A stretch of DNA of 61,901 nucleotides, from assembly GCF_000485595.1 (NCBI RefSeq), contig NW_014577063.1:264246-326146 (forward strand), in the 5' to 3' direction. The DNA is from Priapulus caudatus. Its lineage: Eukaryota; Priapulida; Priapulimorpha; Priapulimorphida; Priapulidae. A program made the position numbers and the translations under genes. The notes under the pieces are model-generated. The model was not told the origin of the DNA, made no database searches, and saw only the letters and a list, made by a program, of their open reading frames with translations. Positions 36,501 to 44,989 of this stretch are shown here, piece after piece. Numbering within the stretch: position 1 is the first letter of the stretch; every line of letters starts with the position of its first letter.

Positions 36501-38544
36501 CGACTACAGTGAGTACTGTTGGACTGTTGCCCAGTCCACGGTAACCATGGCGATGGTGTCTAACATGTCCTGCATGTGGGAAATGAGAGTAGCGGGGCGG
36601 TTGTGCGGTTGTTGTTGTTGTTGTTGTCGTATCGATGTACTAACGAAGTACGCATAAATTACACTAATTAGCATGAGTGCTGGACATAAGCCTAATTAAG
36701 TTAATTGAACGGCTAAACACGTCCGTCTAAACCCAGCAGGAAAATAGCAAGCAGTAATTCTTTAGAGACGGGGTAACGGTAGAACCTAGAATCTAATGAT
36801 GGTTGGTGAGGGGTATGACAATTTTTTAAAGATAGTCATTTAAATGTTATAGACCAAAGTTAGTTGGGTAAGCTATTGAGAAACTGTGGGGTCGGTACAC
36901 GTTAATGCATGTTCTCTATATTGTAATTGGTTAATGTTTGGAAGCACTGTTTAACTTTGCCTATCGTGCGTGGGAAAAGTAAGTGATCAGTGGTTAATGT
37001 TGCCTTTCGTTGTTAGTGAGCATATATAGAACCGTCACACTTGCACCGAGGACGTAGCTGCTGTGTGTTTCATGGATACAATTTTGCACACACATGACGC
37101 GTTTTCTTTCTCGATCGTGCAATTCTGCGAACGCATACTTCGGATCGCATAACTTTCTCGATTTTTCCTTATTTATGCGAAGCAACGAATTTCGCCGAGG
37201 CCTCCATAAACCGACGAACCTACTCACGCACGCACCGACACGCACGCACAGACACAAGCATATGCATACACGCATATCAATCGACCTTATTGGTCAGACT
37301 GCTTATATCTACTGGTCATCTTGACGAAACAGTCAGAGCAGGGCAGCGTAAGACCTCGACTGATTGAGCGTGGCAGAGTGGGCAGTGAGGCCAGAGGGAA
37401 AGCGAGAGAGAGGGGGTGAGAGAGATGAGAGAATGTTAGGTTTTAGTAGCAATAACAGTAGCACTACTATAAATAACGGTAGCAGTAGCAGTAGCAGTAG
37501 CCACAGGCACTTGAAGCGTTTCAATAAAATATAATGGTAACTAAATACGAAATCTATGAACTAACAAATTCTTAATGTTTCTATACTCTCTTTCACCTAT
37601 TATTGCCGACAGTTTCCTGTCAATTCCGTCCAAATCCTACGTGCAACCATATACGCTGCCGGCGACATTGCTCTCGCGGCTCCACTGTTGCACGCTTACA
37701 CTAATATATATAGTAGTATATATAGTAATATATAGTAATATAGTAATATATAGTACTATATATATTAGTGTAAGCGTGCAACAGTCGCGCCGCGAAAGCA
37801 ATGGCGCCGGCAGCGTATATTGTTGCACGTAGGATTTGACAGGAAACTGTCGGCAATAATAGGTGAAAGAGAGTATAGAAACATTAAAAATTTGGTAGTA
37901 AATAGATTTCGTATTTAGTTAGCATTATATTTTATTGAAACGCTTCAAGTGCCTGTGGCAGTAGCAGTAGTAGTATTAGAGTAGAAGTAGCAGCAGCAGT
38001 ATAAGGAAACGCTCGGGGTGTGTCCATTCACCAACGTGGATGGGTGTTTGTGAGTGTGAGTCGTTGTTTATATTACACAGCTCCAATATGTATTCGGTTT
38101 TTATACTGCTCGTGTGTTTCATGAAAGTGAATAACGTTGCTTGTTGGTTTTCGCAATACTGCGTATAAGGTAAGAGAGGACGCGATGGACACAAGAAGAG
38201 AAAAAACAAGAAGGCTAGAAAGCAGGAGAAGGAAGGTGAGAGACGGAAAGAAAAACAACGCATGTCACCGATTTCTCAAAGGCGATTCGGCTTCCGATTC
38301 GGCTTCATTTTATTATCGGTTTTGGTTCGGTTTTGTTTTTTATATTTTGAGTTTGGCTTACTCTTAACATTCTTTGGCTTTGGTTTTTTTGGTATCATGC
38401 TTTTCACTGGTTATGGAATAGTCCATGAAAGCATGTGCAGTGAAGAATACGATTTCGTTGGCATAATCCTGGATGCATGCTGCATGCTGCTTTGAAGTCA
38501 GAGGATGCGCAAGACATGCACAGTTATTTAATATTTACTGTTCT

Positions 38545-38586
<42 letters not shown>

Positions 38587-38605
38587 ATATATATACGTAT
38601 CTTCT

Positions 38606-38659
<54 letters not shown>

Positions 38660-41600
38660 ATTATAATAAATGTAGAATATATGAATAAGGTGTCAAATAA
38701 GGTGTTTTAATCAGCAAGCTTTCGAGAGTATCTCTCTTTATCAGTCTATACATGTCAACCCATTATATATATATATATATATATATTTGTCTATATTCTC
38801 TCTCCCTCTTTTTCGCACCCTTCTCTCTCTACCACGCTTGCTGTTTCCTGCTCGTATCACGTGGTGCTGGCATTTTTCGATTACTGACACTTTTATGTCT
38901 CGGCATTGACTATACAGCTTGTGATTAACAGCCTTGTCGCAAGAGGTGATGGTTTTCTTGTCTCGTCTTCTCTGTTTATGACTCAGTGACTTTGGGAACG
39001 TCCAGCTCTCGTTTTTTACTGACCGCACGGATACATGGGTCTGTAATCTGTCTGTCTCTTTTATGGGCTGCTGTGTAAGATGGTGTGAGTCACTGCATGG
39101 ACTAGATCTTCAGAATATCGCTGTATTGACGTATGTATCGTTGGATATTAACGTATAATATATCGAAGTATGTGCTTCTCAATGGTCATGCTCCGTCGCT
39201 GCTGCTAGTCGCCGGACGCGTGTAGTGTAACGTTTCGCCACCAGGTGTCACCAGCGAGTGCCGCTACAGCTCAGGCGAGTGGTCGGAGTGCGACCTGCCT
39301 ACGAACATGCGCACGAAGACGTTGACGCTGAAGCGTGGTGACAACTGCGAGCCAACGAAAACCATCGAGAAAAAGTGCAAGCGCGACAAGGCAGCGCGTA
39401 AGCACGACAAGCCCGAGAAAGGTTAGTGCGCGCGGCTGTGAGCTACACTGCTCGAAGCGGTGCCGCTGGGGGGGGGGGGCACTGAGACCAGATATTACGG
39501 CTGAAGCCGTAATTTGTGACTCGTACTCAACGAGGTGCGACTAGGAGGCGTGTGGAGCTCCGGTCTTCGCATGGTGTCACTAATTGGCGTATGGAACGAC
39601 TGCTTTTGGGTCGAGGCCATATTTTTGTCACCTGTGCCACTGGGAGAGACACCACGTTCCGGTCTCGATACAGTGCCACTATGTGACTGGTCGTTTATTC
39701 CAGGCTGACAATTCACGGCCAATGATTTTCGTGAAATTCTATTCACCTCTCACGCATCTATCGTGCTACTCTGTGCTTAGCTACCTGTACAGCCACGCAT
39801 TCCACCATGTAGCTGGTTTTTGCACTGGTTATTTATTTCCATTTGATGTGAAACATTGGGCAAACATACCATTAGGTGGTTGCTCTTCGTCACAGTTCTG
39901 ATTGTTAGCCTATCTAGCCACGTATTTTTCTAGTCTGCACAAATGTGTATGCACCTACGTATGCTTAATGTTTATGCAAACACTACAGCAAAACACATGC
40001 CAGCATGGTAGTCGGTAAGGATCCACATACCATGCTTACAATGATATCATATTGTGTAAACTATATGAATCTCCTCACGTGTGCACATTGCTCGTGTATT
40101 GTTGTTGGCTGTCATGCCCTCGTGATTGATATACCTTTTAGGTACGATGCAGAATCCGAGCATGCATCGCATGCATTCGAGCATCTTTCCCGCCCCTATA
40201 ACTGTTCCCTTCACCATCGTGCACGCACACGCGTATACGCACGCTCGCACGCACGCATTTACGTACACGAGCGCACGTGCATATAACGCATCCGCATTTG
40301 TCCGCACGCATACTCAGATACACGCTTGCACGTAACACGCATGCGCCTTTTCTACATACATTCACGCACACGCGCGCGCACATGTGCACGCATGCACGCA
40401 CGAATACGATCGCAACCGTCTCCCGTCACCATCTCGTACGTCATAGATCTACGTTAGCCGTTGGTTTCCTTCCGCACACCGCGACACGCGGGAAGCTCGG
40501 GATTCCCGAGTTTGTGCCGGTGCGTTGCCCGGGGTGCGTCTGTCTGTCTGTCTGCATGAGTTCGCGCGTATATCTTGCCTGCCGCCCGCAGCATGCAAGC
40601 ACGCCTACGACAAGGGGGAGTGGAGCGCGTGCGACCCGGCGACGGGTGTGAAAACACGCGTCGACACCGTCAGTGACGAGTATGAATATCGGTGCCCCGC
40701 TCTGAAAGAGAAATCCAAGGTGTGCGATAAGGACAAAGGTGCGTGGTGTAAGTCCGCTGCTGCTCCTGCTGCAGCGGGAAGCCGGCGTGTGCCGAGTGGC
40801 GCCACCTACGTCCACGTTTTCTCACTGGTGGTTGGTTTCTGTCCGTGGTCGCCCTGTTCTGACAAAGGTGTCGGGTCACGGTGGGTGCTGTTGAATGTGT
40901 TGTAGAAAGTTGTAGAATAGCTGCAACAGTTAGAATGTGTAGATTAGTGCAGTTTAGAGCATGTATGTGGTATAGTAGTAGAAATTCGGTATAAGATGTT
41001 ATCCTGCTATCTGTCCACAACAAGTCTCATGCATTTTCTAACCCAGACAACGTGTAACTTACACGATGTTTGTGTAGAGAAATGCATGAAACCCTGTAGA
41101 AATTAACAGGAGTAAGCTGCGTTGGTGATGAATGATAAGTATTCGGGCTATATAATCCATGTTACCTATCACGTTCCCATAGTATTATTGGCTCCTATGT
41201 AAACACAAGGGGCCACTCCTTTTGTACTAGATACCCTAAATTAGTTGAGGACTCATAATTAAAAGGGTTTACTAACCCCAGTAATATATCTTGAATAAGT
41301 AAAGCTCACCACGATTTAAATAGTTTTGGTTAACATATAATATAGACGTTAGTAGTAACAACAATATAATTTTGATGGGAAGCAAATGTTTGCTACCGTA
41401 GTTTTATTATATAGATGGCCGACATGATCCAATAAAATAAGTGTAACTGTATAGTGAAATATGGTTGTACATGTTGAATGATGAATGTTATAATGTTTTC
41501 AATCACTATATAGGTTTAGATAATAAATACTGTATATACTTGCAAATTTCAGCCACCATGCAAATTATTTTTGGCGCCTCTACTGGCGCCGTTTTTACGC

Positions 41601-43092
41601 CCTCACGCGGCCGCTTATATAACTCATGAGATTGTGTAAGAAATTGCTTACGGTTTATTTAATTAGATGGCATCTGTATTTCCTGAATGTGTATCTTGTA
41701 TCCCACTGTTTTTTTCCACAAGGTAAGTAAATTAATCGGGTTTATTTTTAACGTATGACTTTCCAGAATACTCACATATTTTTATACTCTAACACGGGTT
41801 TTGCATTCTCAGTTCGTCACTAATCCATTCGTCAATTCCCCCTTTCTGTACTTTTAATATTCGTCGGTTGAAAATATATGTGTTGGATTTTCTTCTATTC
41901 CTTCACTGGCAGAGGGTACAATATCTATTGCAGGCCAGCGATGTGAGTACACAGGTGGAGAGTGGTCGGAATGCACTGTCGACCAGACGCGAACTCTTGT
42001 GATGACGAAGTCTGCTGGCCCTGAAACGTGCGCGCCAACGAAGATGAAGATAAAGAACTGTCTAGACAAGCAAGGACTAGGTTAGCATTGATGGAAGTTA
42101 AGGACAAATTCTTAAAAATGGTACAATCGAATAGTTTAATGGCTTGACCTATACGTCTGATACCCCGTATACAGACTACGAATTTGATATGGTACTAAAC
42201 TAGCGCGTGCCAGACTCGCGCTAAATATTTGCAGTGTGTACACGCTATCCCGCTCCAAGTACGCGCTGGCCCGCTCCAAGTTGGCCCCGCAAATGAAGCA
42301 GGAGCAGGCCCGGGCTAACTTAGTCTGTACGGGGTATTAAAGTAGGATCAAATATGCAGTTTGTACGCTACCATTTAGCGCGCGTCAGGCCCGGGCCTGG
42401 CCCTGCTATCAAACTCGTAGTCTGTACGGGGTATGAGTGAGAGAACCATGCACGCCCCTCTTTGATGAAAAAATATTGTTGTTAGGTTGGTTAAGCTCAC
42501 CCAGTTTGTAGGTGTACATACACATTTGCACCGCGGAATTTTTACTTCTAATTGACACTAATTCATTACTAAACGTTGTTTTTTGAACGCTTAATTTAAA
42601 CATGTGAGTGGCCAGAGCTGCTTGTAAATCTCAGCAGATGAATTGGCTGGATTGTAAAACACTGGTTTTGTTTTAAAGAGTTCTGTTGAACAAACAGCTC
42701 GAATTTAGCCAGGATAGGTGTGAAAGTAACGTGATGTTTAAAAATCAAACCTCAGTCACAATTGGTGCAAAACTAATTGTAATGCACGGGTTCTAGCACA
42801 GGGTGTCTTAGTAACGGTTCCGATGTCACACTTGAGGGTTGATGGGTTATGAACGGTACTGATGTGGCACAGTACAGGGTGCCGGGTTATTCGGTTCTGA
42901 TGTACCAGAGCTTTAGGTGCATAGTGGTATCTAGAAACTAACCCAGTCTTTGCTGCAGAGCGTTGCCTGTTCGACCAGTGGGGAGAGTGGTCGGAGTGTG
43001 TCGAGGGAAGACAGACGAGATCTCGCAACATTGTCGCTGGAGGAGATCGCTGCGGGCACAAGACCAGCAAGCAGCGACCGTGCAATATGTGA
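22679..43092 (+). CDS. Pleiotrophin/midkine-family secreted protein, one N-domain plus five C-type repeats (whole gene)
   Basis: The coding sequence joins 22679-22805, 30196-30360, 34626-34712, 35079-35168, 39245-39421, 40592-40738, 41934-42080 and 42959-43092, giving 357 residues. All junctions are GT-AG and all introns are phase 1, so the frame is continuous. Residues 1-22 are a signal peptide and are followed by an Ala/Pro/Glu linker. Residues 43-97 match the N-domain of midkine/pleiotrophin, with six cysteines and the pieces CVPKNGICGRG and KCMVPC. Residues 98-156, 157-215, 216-264, 265-313 and 314-357 are five C-type repeats, each with four cysteines and an EWSxC core. Family members are secreted heparin- and chondroitin-sulfate-binding growth factors; vertebrate ones have one N and one C domain. 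The last repeat also resembles a thrombospondin type-1 repeat, a fold related to this family. The start is the ATG directly before the signal peptide. The family call is secure; the exact isoform and any 5' non-coding exon are not. Confidence 0.92.
23862..26396. repeat. Duplicated segment, copy E
   Basis: This is the second copy of unit D, inside intron 1 of gene 1. It runs further right than D, through sequence shared with F, and then joins a short stretch resembling 11340-11390 (CAAGGAACGAAGAGGT) before copy C begins. Confidence 0.88.
25250..25440. repeat. 22-bp ATTCGATGACATATTAATTA repeat in E
   Basis: AATTCGATGACATATTAATT repeats with a 22-base period for three clear units and decays on both sides. 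Confidence 0.85.
26461..27563. repeat. Duplicated segment, copy C (partial)
   Basis: This matches A from about 1570 to 2675. The left edge is a (TA)n tract and the right edge is inside the palindrome containing AACAGCTGTT, where the sequence changes to a GTGCGTGC repeat. It lies in the first intron of gene 1. Confidence 0.88.
27566..27660. repeat. GTGCGTGCGTCA minisatellite
   Basis: Roughly twelve-base units GTGCGTGCGTCA with small changes begin exactly where copy C stops. Confidence 0.85.
28397..28606. repeat. (CA)n/(CACACG)n microsatellite
   Basis: CACACG and CA units over 200 bases give open Thr/His and Cys/Val frames that are not genes. Confidence 0.95.
28891..28942. repeat. Imperfect hairpin of the ATCARGAG type
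   Basis: TTATCAGGAGTGTATACTAT and ATAATATAATCCTGATATTA flank an AGATCT centre. It lies in intron 1 of gene 1, outside the duplicated units, so the hairpin type is dispersed. Confidence 0.5.
29965..30185. repeat. Tandem duplication of the intron 1 acceptor region
   Basis: A segment with TATACCATGTAT, TGTAATGTA repeats and GGGCAATATGTCCGGTGATT occurs twice, at about 29976-30057 and 30091-30183. The second copy ends next to the acceptor of the N-domain exon. The number of GTAATGTAT units differs (two and six). Confidence 0.8.
30196..30360 (+). CDS. Gene 1 exon: pleiotrophin/midkine N-domain
   Basis: This 165-nt exon, phase 1 to phase 1, follows the acceptor ttttcag and ends at the donor gtaagc. 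It encodes the whole six-cysteine N-domain, starting ERDCSAWELAECVPKNGICG and ending around KCMVPC. The spacing of the cysteines and the CVP...CG.G...R.G..C order match human pleiotrophin and midkine. The intron just upstream ends in a duplicated TGTAATGTA-rich segment. Confidence 0.93.
30402..30535. repeat. CCGT/CTGT tetranucleotide microsatellite
   Basis: TCCG repeats change to TCTG repeats, with short TCTA and GGCT runs. It starts about 40 bases inside the intron. Confidence 0.95.
31480..32300. repeat. 21-bp minisatellite GGTGATGGCGGCGGCATCGTT
   Basis: The clean core at 32100-32155 has exact 21-base spacing; the rest is degenerate. Because 21 is a multiple of three, frames of 250-300 codons stay open on the minus strand; they are not genes. 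Confidence 0.9.
32470..33490. repeat. Degenerate GC-rich repeat, CGTCGGCGCC type
   Basis: CGTCGGCGCCGCAACCACGA-like units of about 29-40 bases, heavily mutated, lead into the clean 29-bp array. Long open frames on both strands are rich in Arg, Pro, Ala and Ser only. Confidence 0.75.
33490..33770. repeat. 29-bp minisatellite GCTGTCAGCGTCGGCGCCGC...
   Basis: Units made of GAGGCTGTCAGCGTCGGCG followed by CCGCAACCAC recur with a 29-base period at 33601, 33630 and 33659. Confidence 0.9.
33810..34560. repeat. 33-bp higher-order minisatellite built from GTGACAGGGTC
   Basis: Three 11-base parts, GTGACAGGGTC twice and GTGACTCGCCC once, make a 33-base unit (for example 33841 and 33874). It decays towards the exon at 34626. 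Confidence 0.92.
34626..34712 (+). CDS. Gene 1 exon: first half of C-type repeat 1
   Basis: This 87-nt exon has the acceptor cttcacag and the donor gtaaac, phase 1 to 1. It encodes PPKCKYEKSEWSECSALTNE and a short basic tail ending LTLKK, which is the front half of a C-type repeat with two of its four cysteines. It begins about 65 bases after the end of a long GTGACAGGGTC minisatellite. This is the only repeat in the gene split across two exons. Confidence 0.9.
34713..35078 (+). other. Gene 1 intron 3 with (CA)n tract
   Basis: The intron is mostly a CA/CGCA microsatellite (34735-34942). It splits a C-type repeat, unlike the other introns, which lie between domains. Confidence 0.85.
35079..35168 (+). 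CDS. Gene 1 exon: second half of C-type repeat 1
   Basis: This 90-nt exon, acceptor gttgctag and donor gtgggt, phase 1 to 1, encodes GDPTLCDEVAGAKAACDAVA and a further ten residues. It supplies the third and fourth cysteines of the repeat begun in the previous exon. It is rich in Ala and acidic residues where the other repeats are basic, so this repeat may bind heparin poorly; that is inference. Confidence 0.86.
35460..36060. repeat. 36-bp minisatellite with an open frame
   Basis: GTTCTATTTCTCCCGTGTTC followed by TACGGTCGTCTGCCGC recurs every 36 bases (35845, 35881, 35917). As 36 is three times twelve, it reads RLPRSISPVFYG again and again. There is no start context, signal or splice support, so I call it a repeat. 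Confidence 0.9.
36446..36508 (+). CDS. Possible extra acidic mini-exon of gene 1
   Basis: The acceptor tgcctgcag and the strong donor gtgagt bound exactly 63 nt. Read in the phase used by every other junction of this gene, it is open and codes for GECDADDTDCRSGDDERFVD and one more Tyr. It would insert 21 residues with two cysteines between C-type repeats 1 and 2 without shifting the frame. Against it: I see no homology to the family, the upstream polypyrimidine tract is poor, and short open phase-matched segments arise by chance. It may be an alternative or species-specific exon. Confidence 0.35.
37501..37958. mobile_element. MITE, family CACAGGCACTTG, copy 2, inside an AGC microsatellite
   Basis: The ends CCACAGGCACTTGAAGCG and CGCTTCAAGTGCCTGTGG are perfectly inverted. 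The arms run inward for well over 100 bp, including TGCCGACAGTTTCCTGTCAA and its complement, to a TATATAGTA-rich centre, so the whole 458 bp can fold back. CAGTAG lies on both sides and could be a target duplication, but the flank is itself an AGC/AGT repeat. It lies in a gene 1 intron. Confidence 0.82.
38546..38656. repeat. (TC)n then (TA)n microsatellites
   Basis: A clean TC run is followed by interrupted TA runs in gene 1 intron 4. Confidence 0.95.
39245..39421 (+). CDS. Gene 1 exon: C-type repeat 2
   Basis: This 177-nt exon, phase 1 to 1, acceptor gccaccag and donor gttagt, encodes GVTSECRYSSGEWSECDLPT and continues through TKTLTLKRGDNCEPTKTIEKKC to a basic tail. Of the five repeats it is closest to the C-domain of vertebrate pleiotrophin (ECDLNT..KTRT.SLKR...C...). 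The Lys/Arg-rich tail KRDKAARKHDKPEK is the most basic stretch of the protein and is a likely heparin-binding segment. Confidence 0.94.
39422..40591 (+). other. Gene 1 intron 5
   Basis: Ordinary sequence to 40210, then a CGCA/CACG-rich microsatellite (40218-40405). No other feature seen. Confidence 0.8.
40218..40405. repeat. CACG/CGCA microsatellite
   Basis: CGCACG and CACACG units with interruptions. Confidence 0.9.
40592..40738 (+). CDS. Gene 1 exon: C-type repeat 3
   Basis: This 147-nt exon, phase 1 to 1, follows the acceptor gcccgcag and ends at gtgcgt. It encodes ACKHAYDKGEWSACDPATGV and a further 29 residues. It keeps four cysteines but has an acidic loop (DTVSDEYEYRC) where vertebrate C-domains are basic. 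Confidence 0.93.
40739..41933 (+). other. Gene 1 intron 6
   Basis: AT-rich, with a GGCGCC pair at 41574-41600 recalling the cluster at 21.8 kb. Nothing coding is recognised. Confidence 0.75.
41934..42080 (+). CDS. Gene 1 exon: C-type repeat 4
   Basis: This 147-nt exon, phase 1 to 1, with acceptor tattgcag and donor gttagc, encodes GQRCEYTGGEWSECTVDQTR and a further 29 residues containing the third and fourth cysteines (ETC and NC). It is the same length as the exon before it, in keeping with exon duplication. Confidence 0.92.
42081..42958 (+). other. Gene 1 intron 7
   Basis: Holds the MITE at 42161-42433 and otherwise unassigned sequence. Confidence 0.8.
42161..42433. mobile_element. MITE with 3-bp target duplication TGA
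   Basis: TACCCCGTATACAGACTACG at the left and CGTAGTCTGTACGGGGTA at the right form inverted repeats. TGA flanks both sides (42158-42160 and 42434-42436). A three-base duplication is typical of PIF/Harbinger-type elements; the superfamily is inference. It lies in the last intron of gene 1. Confidence 0.75.
42959..43092 (+). CDS. Gene 1 last coding exon: C-type repeat 5 and stop
   Basis: The exon follows the acceptor tgctgcag and runs to TGA at 43090-43092. It encodes ERCLFDQWGEWSECVEGRQT and ends QRPCNM, with four cysteines. The WGEWSEC...GRQTRSR...C...QRPC pattern is close to a thrombospondin type-1 repeat. Unlike vertebrate family members there is no long Lys-rich tail after the last cysteine. 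Confidence 0.91.
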
Positions 43093-43367
43093 GAGGCAGT
43101 GCTACTTCTGCTGGAGAGTTGCATACGTAGTGGCCGTGACTGTAGAACTCCTTCCTTGGTATTACGCAAATGAAATAGCCGGATTAATGAAAACAAGTTT
43201 CGTATCTCATCTCTAGCATTACTCTAAATTTGGATGTAGATGGAAGGAACGAAAGTGGCTGGAACACCTATTTGTGGAAATGAAAAAAAAGGCGATTTGT
43301 GACATTTTTCAAAAACATTTGTATAAACAGTTCAGTTTCACTGTTCTCTTTTTTAAGAGAAACACAC

Positions 43368-43388
43368 ACATGCGCGCGCGCACATACA

Positions 43389-43435
<47 letters not shown>

Positions 43436-43507
43436 ACGCGCGCACGCGCGCGCACACACACGTACACGGGCGCACACATGCCCACGCGCGCGCACACACA
43501 CGCATAC
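43368..43507. repeat. (CA)n/(CGCA)n microsatellite
   Basis: CACACA with CGCG interruptions, 280 bases after the stop codon of gene 1. Confidence 0.95.
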
Positions 43508-43529
43508 ATGTATATACGTGTATATAATA

Positions 43530-43672
43530 ATTATACACGTACGTACCTACGTACATACATACGTGTTTTATTACACACATATGCACGCGTGCACACACAC
43601 ACAAATAAATATATATATATTATATTATATACACGTACGTACCTACGTACATACATACGTGTTTTATTACAT
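43530..43672. repeat. Duplicated ACGTACGTACCTACGTACAT block
   Basis: ACACGTACGTACCTACGTAC and ATACATACGTGTTTTATTAC occur twice about 100 bases apart. Confidence 0.85.
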
Positions 43673-44870
43673 TGCTGGTCGTTTATAATCTCATATTTTA
43701 TTTGTGGCGCTTCTTTCTGTTCCTATAGAATGCTATAGCCTGTTACCCGATGCTGATTTTGACTTGTTATTGTGATGGTTACCTTCCTTGTAGTCATAGC
43801 AACCACTAGATTTTCGTAAGTGCTTGGTAGAGTATTACAGTATTATAGTATACAAATGGCAGTGAGCAATATTATATTTCGTGCGTGTTATAACATGAAT
43901 TCTGCACTTTCTGAAGGACTGATTTGTGCGTGTGCACGTGCCGTACGTGTGTGGCTTGCAAGCGCTGTAATGGAAAACACGGACTCCATGTCTCTCTCCA
44001 ATGGTCGTTTGTTAATTACATCTAGGCTGACTTTTGTCAAATTTGGTGTTTTTTTATTCGGAATGATTGGCTACGACGAATAGTTTATAATCTTGCCACA
44101 TCCAGTAATAGTAGTACTGATATATAAATGAAGTGTATTCCTTCTGAGAATCTAAAAATTGATACAACATCACCATGAGGTTAGTGAAGGAATACACATT
44201 AAATAACAAATATAGAAGTTGTAAAGTTTTTTGACAAAATGTATGTCTTGATGGTTTGTGTCAAATCCCACATCTGCAATAAAATTAGTCTCACTGCATA
44301 ATAACTACGTTCCCATGGTGATCTGAACAACAAAGATCGTTACGTAGACACGTACACTTGTTTTTGCCTGACGTTGCTACTGAATAGTTCATGTTCTCCG
44401 GTCAAATCAAATTTCGCCACTACAACTGTGAGTTACTTAGTATATTTACTGTAATGGTGTTGTTAGGTATTGAGCCGACTTGTGTTGATCTTTCCAGTGT
44501 GCGCGACTGACGGAGCAAAGTTATTCACAGCGAATACTGGAATAATGCATTTTGTGAATTGTTTTTTTGTTGTTGGTTGTACATTCAGGAAGTATTTGTT
44601 CAGCGTCTTTGTCATTGCAGCAACTTTATACGCACCTGTTTTCAAAGTCATTCGTTGTATAATTGTATAATGAGCATACGTATATAATTTATATTAAATA
44701 CATTCTATATGTATGTTTGTGCTTGTATTCATCCGAGCTTTTGCATGAAACCAGACAAACGGTACGCGTAATCAATTTTAAATGTATAGTAATAACCTTT
44801 TAAACGGACATCTGTAACCACAGATCCCACCGCGAAGTATTATATGTTGCATTAACTTTTATAAAATTTC

Positions 44871-44876
44871 AATAAA
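44871..44876 (+). terminator. Candidate poly(A) signal of gene 1
   Basis: An AATAAA lies 1.78 kb after the stop codon, in AT-rich sequence before the LINE fragments. Another AATAAA at 43604 is nearer but sits inside a microsatellite. Which is used cannot be told from the sequence. Confidence 0.25.
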
Positions 44877-44989
44877 GGAAAACATTGCAAAAATTACTAT
44901 GTTATGAGTTTTTGTCTCCCATCTTTATATCTATATTCGGTAGGATACACTGATCTATATAATATACTAACGTATATGATACCATATGA

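Larger units (their letters stand above)
35169..39244 (+). other. Gene 1 intron 4
   Basis: Holds the 36-bp minisatellite, the possible mini-exon (36446), a GTT tract (36611), the MITE at 37501, TC and TA microsatellites (38548-38582 and 38605-38655), and AT repeats near 38764. The stretch 36670-37430 has nothing I recognise. Confidence 0.8.
43093..44989. other. Gene 1 3' region
   Basis: Probably 3' untranslated sequence in its first part. It holds a CA/CGCA microsatellite (43368-43507) and a repeated TACACGTACGTACCTACGTA block (about 43535 and 43630). No further gene is recognised. Confidence 0.5.

Noticed and set aside
36446-36508. LDL-receptor class A domain suggested by CDADDTDCRSGDDE
   Set aside because: Only two of six cysteines and no upstream half in any frame. 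Kept only as a possible mini-exon of unknown fold.
43820-44083. Open frame of 87 codons after gene 1
   Set aside because: No homology or signal peptide, and probably within the 3' untranslated region.
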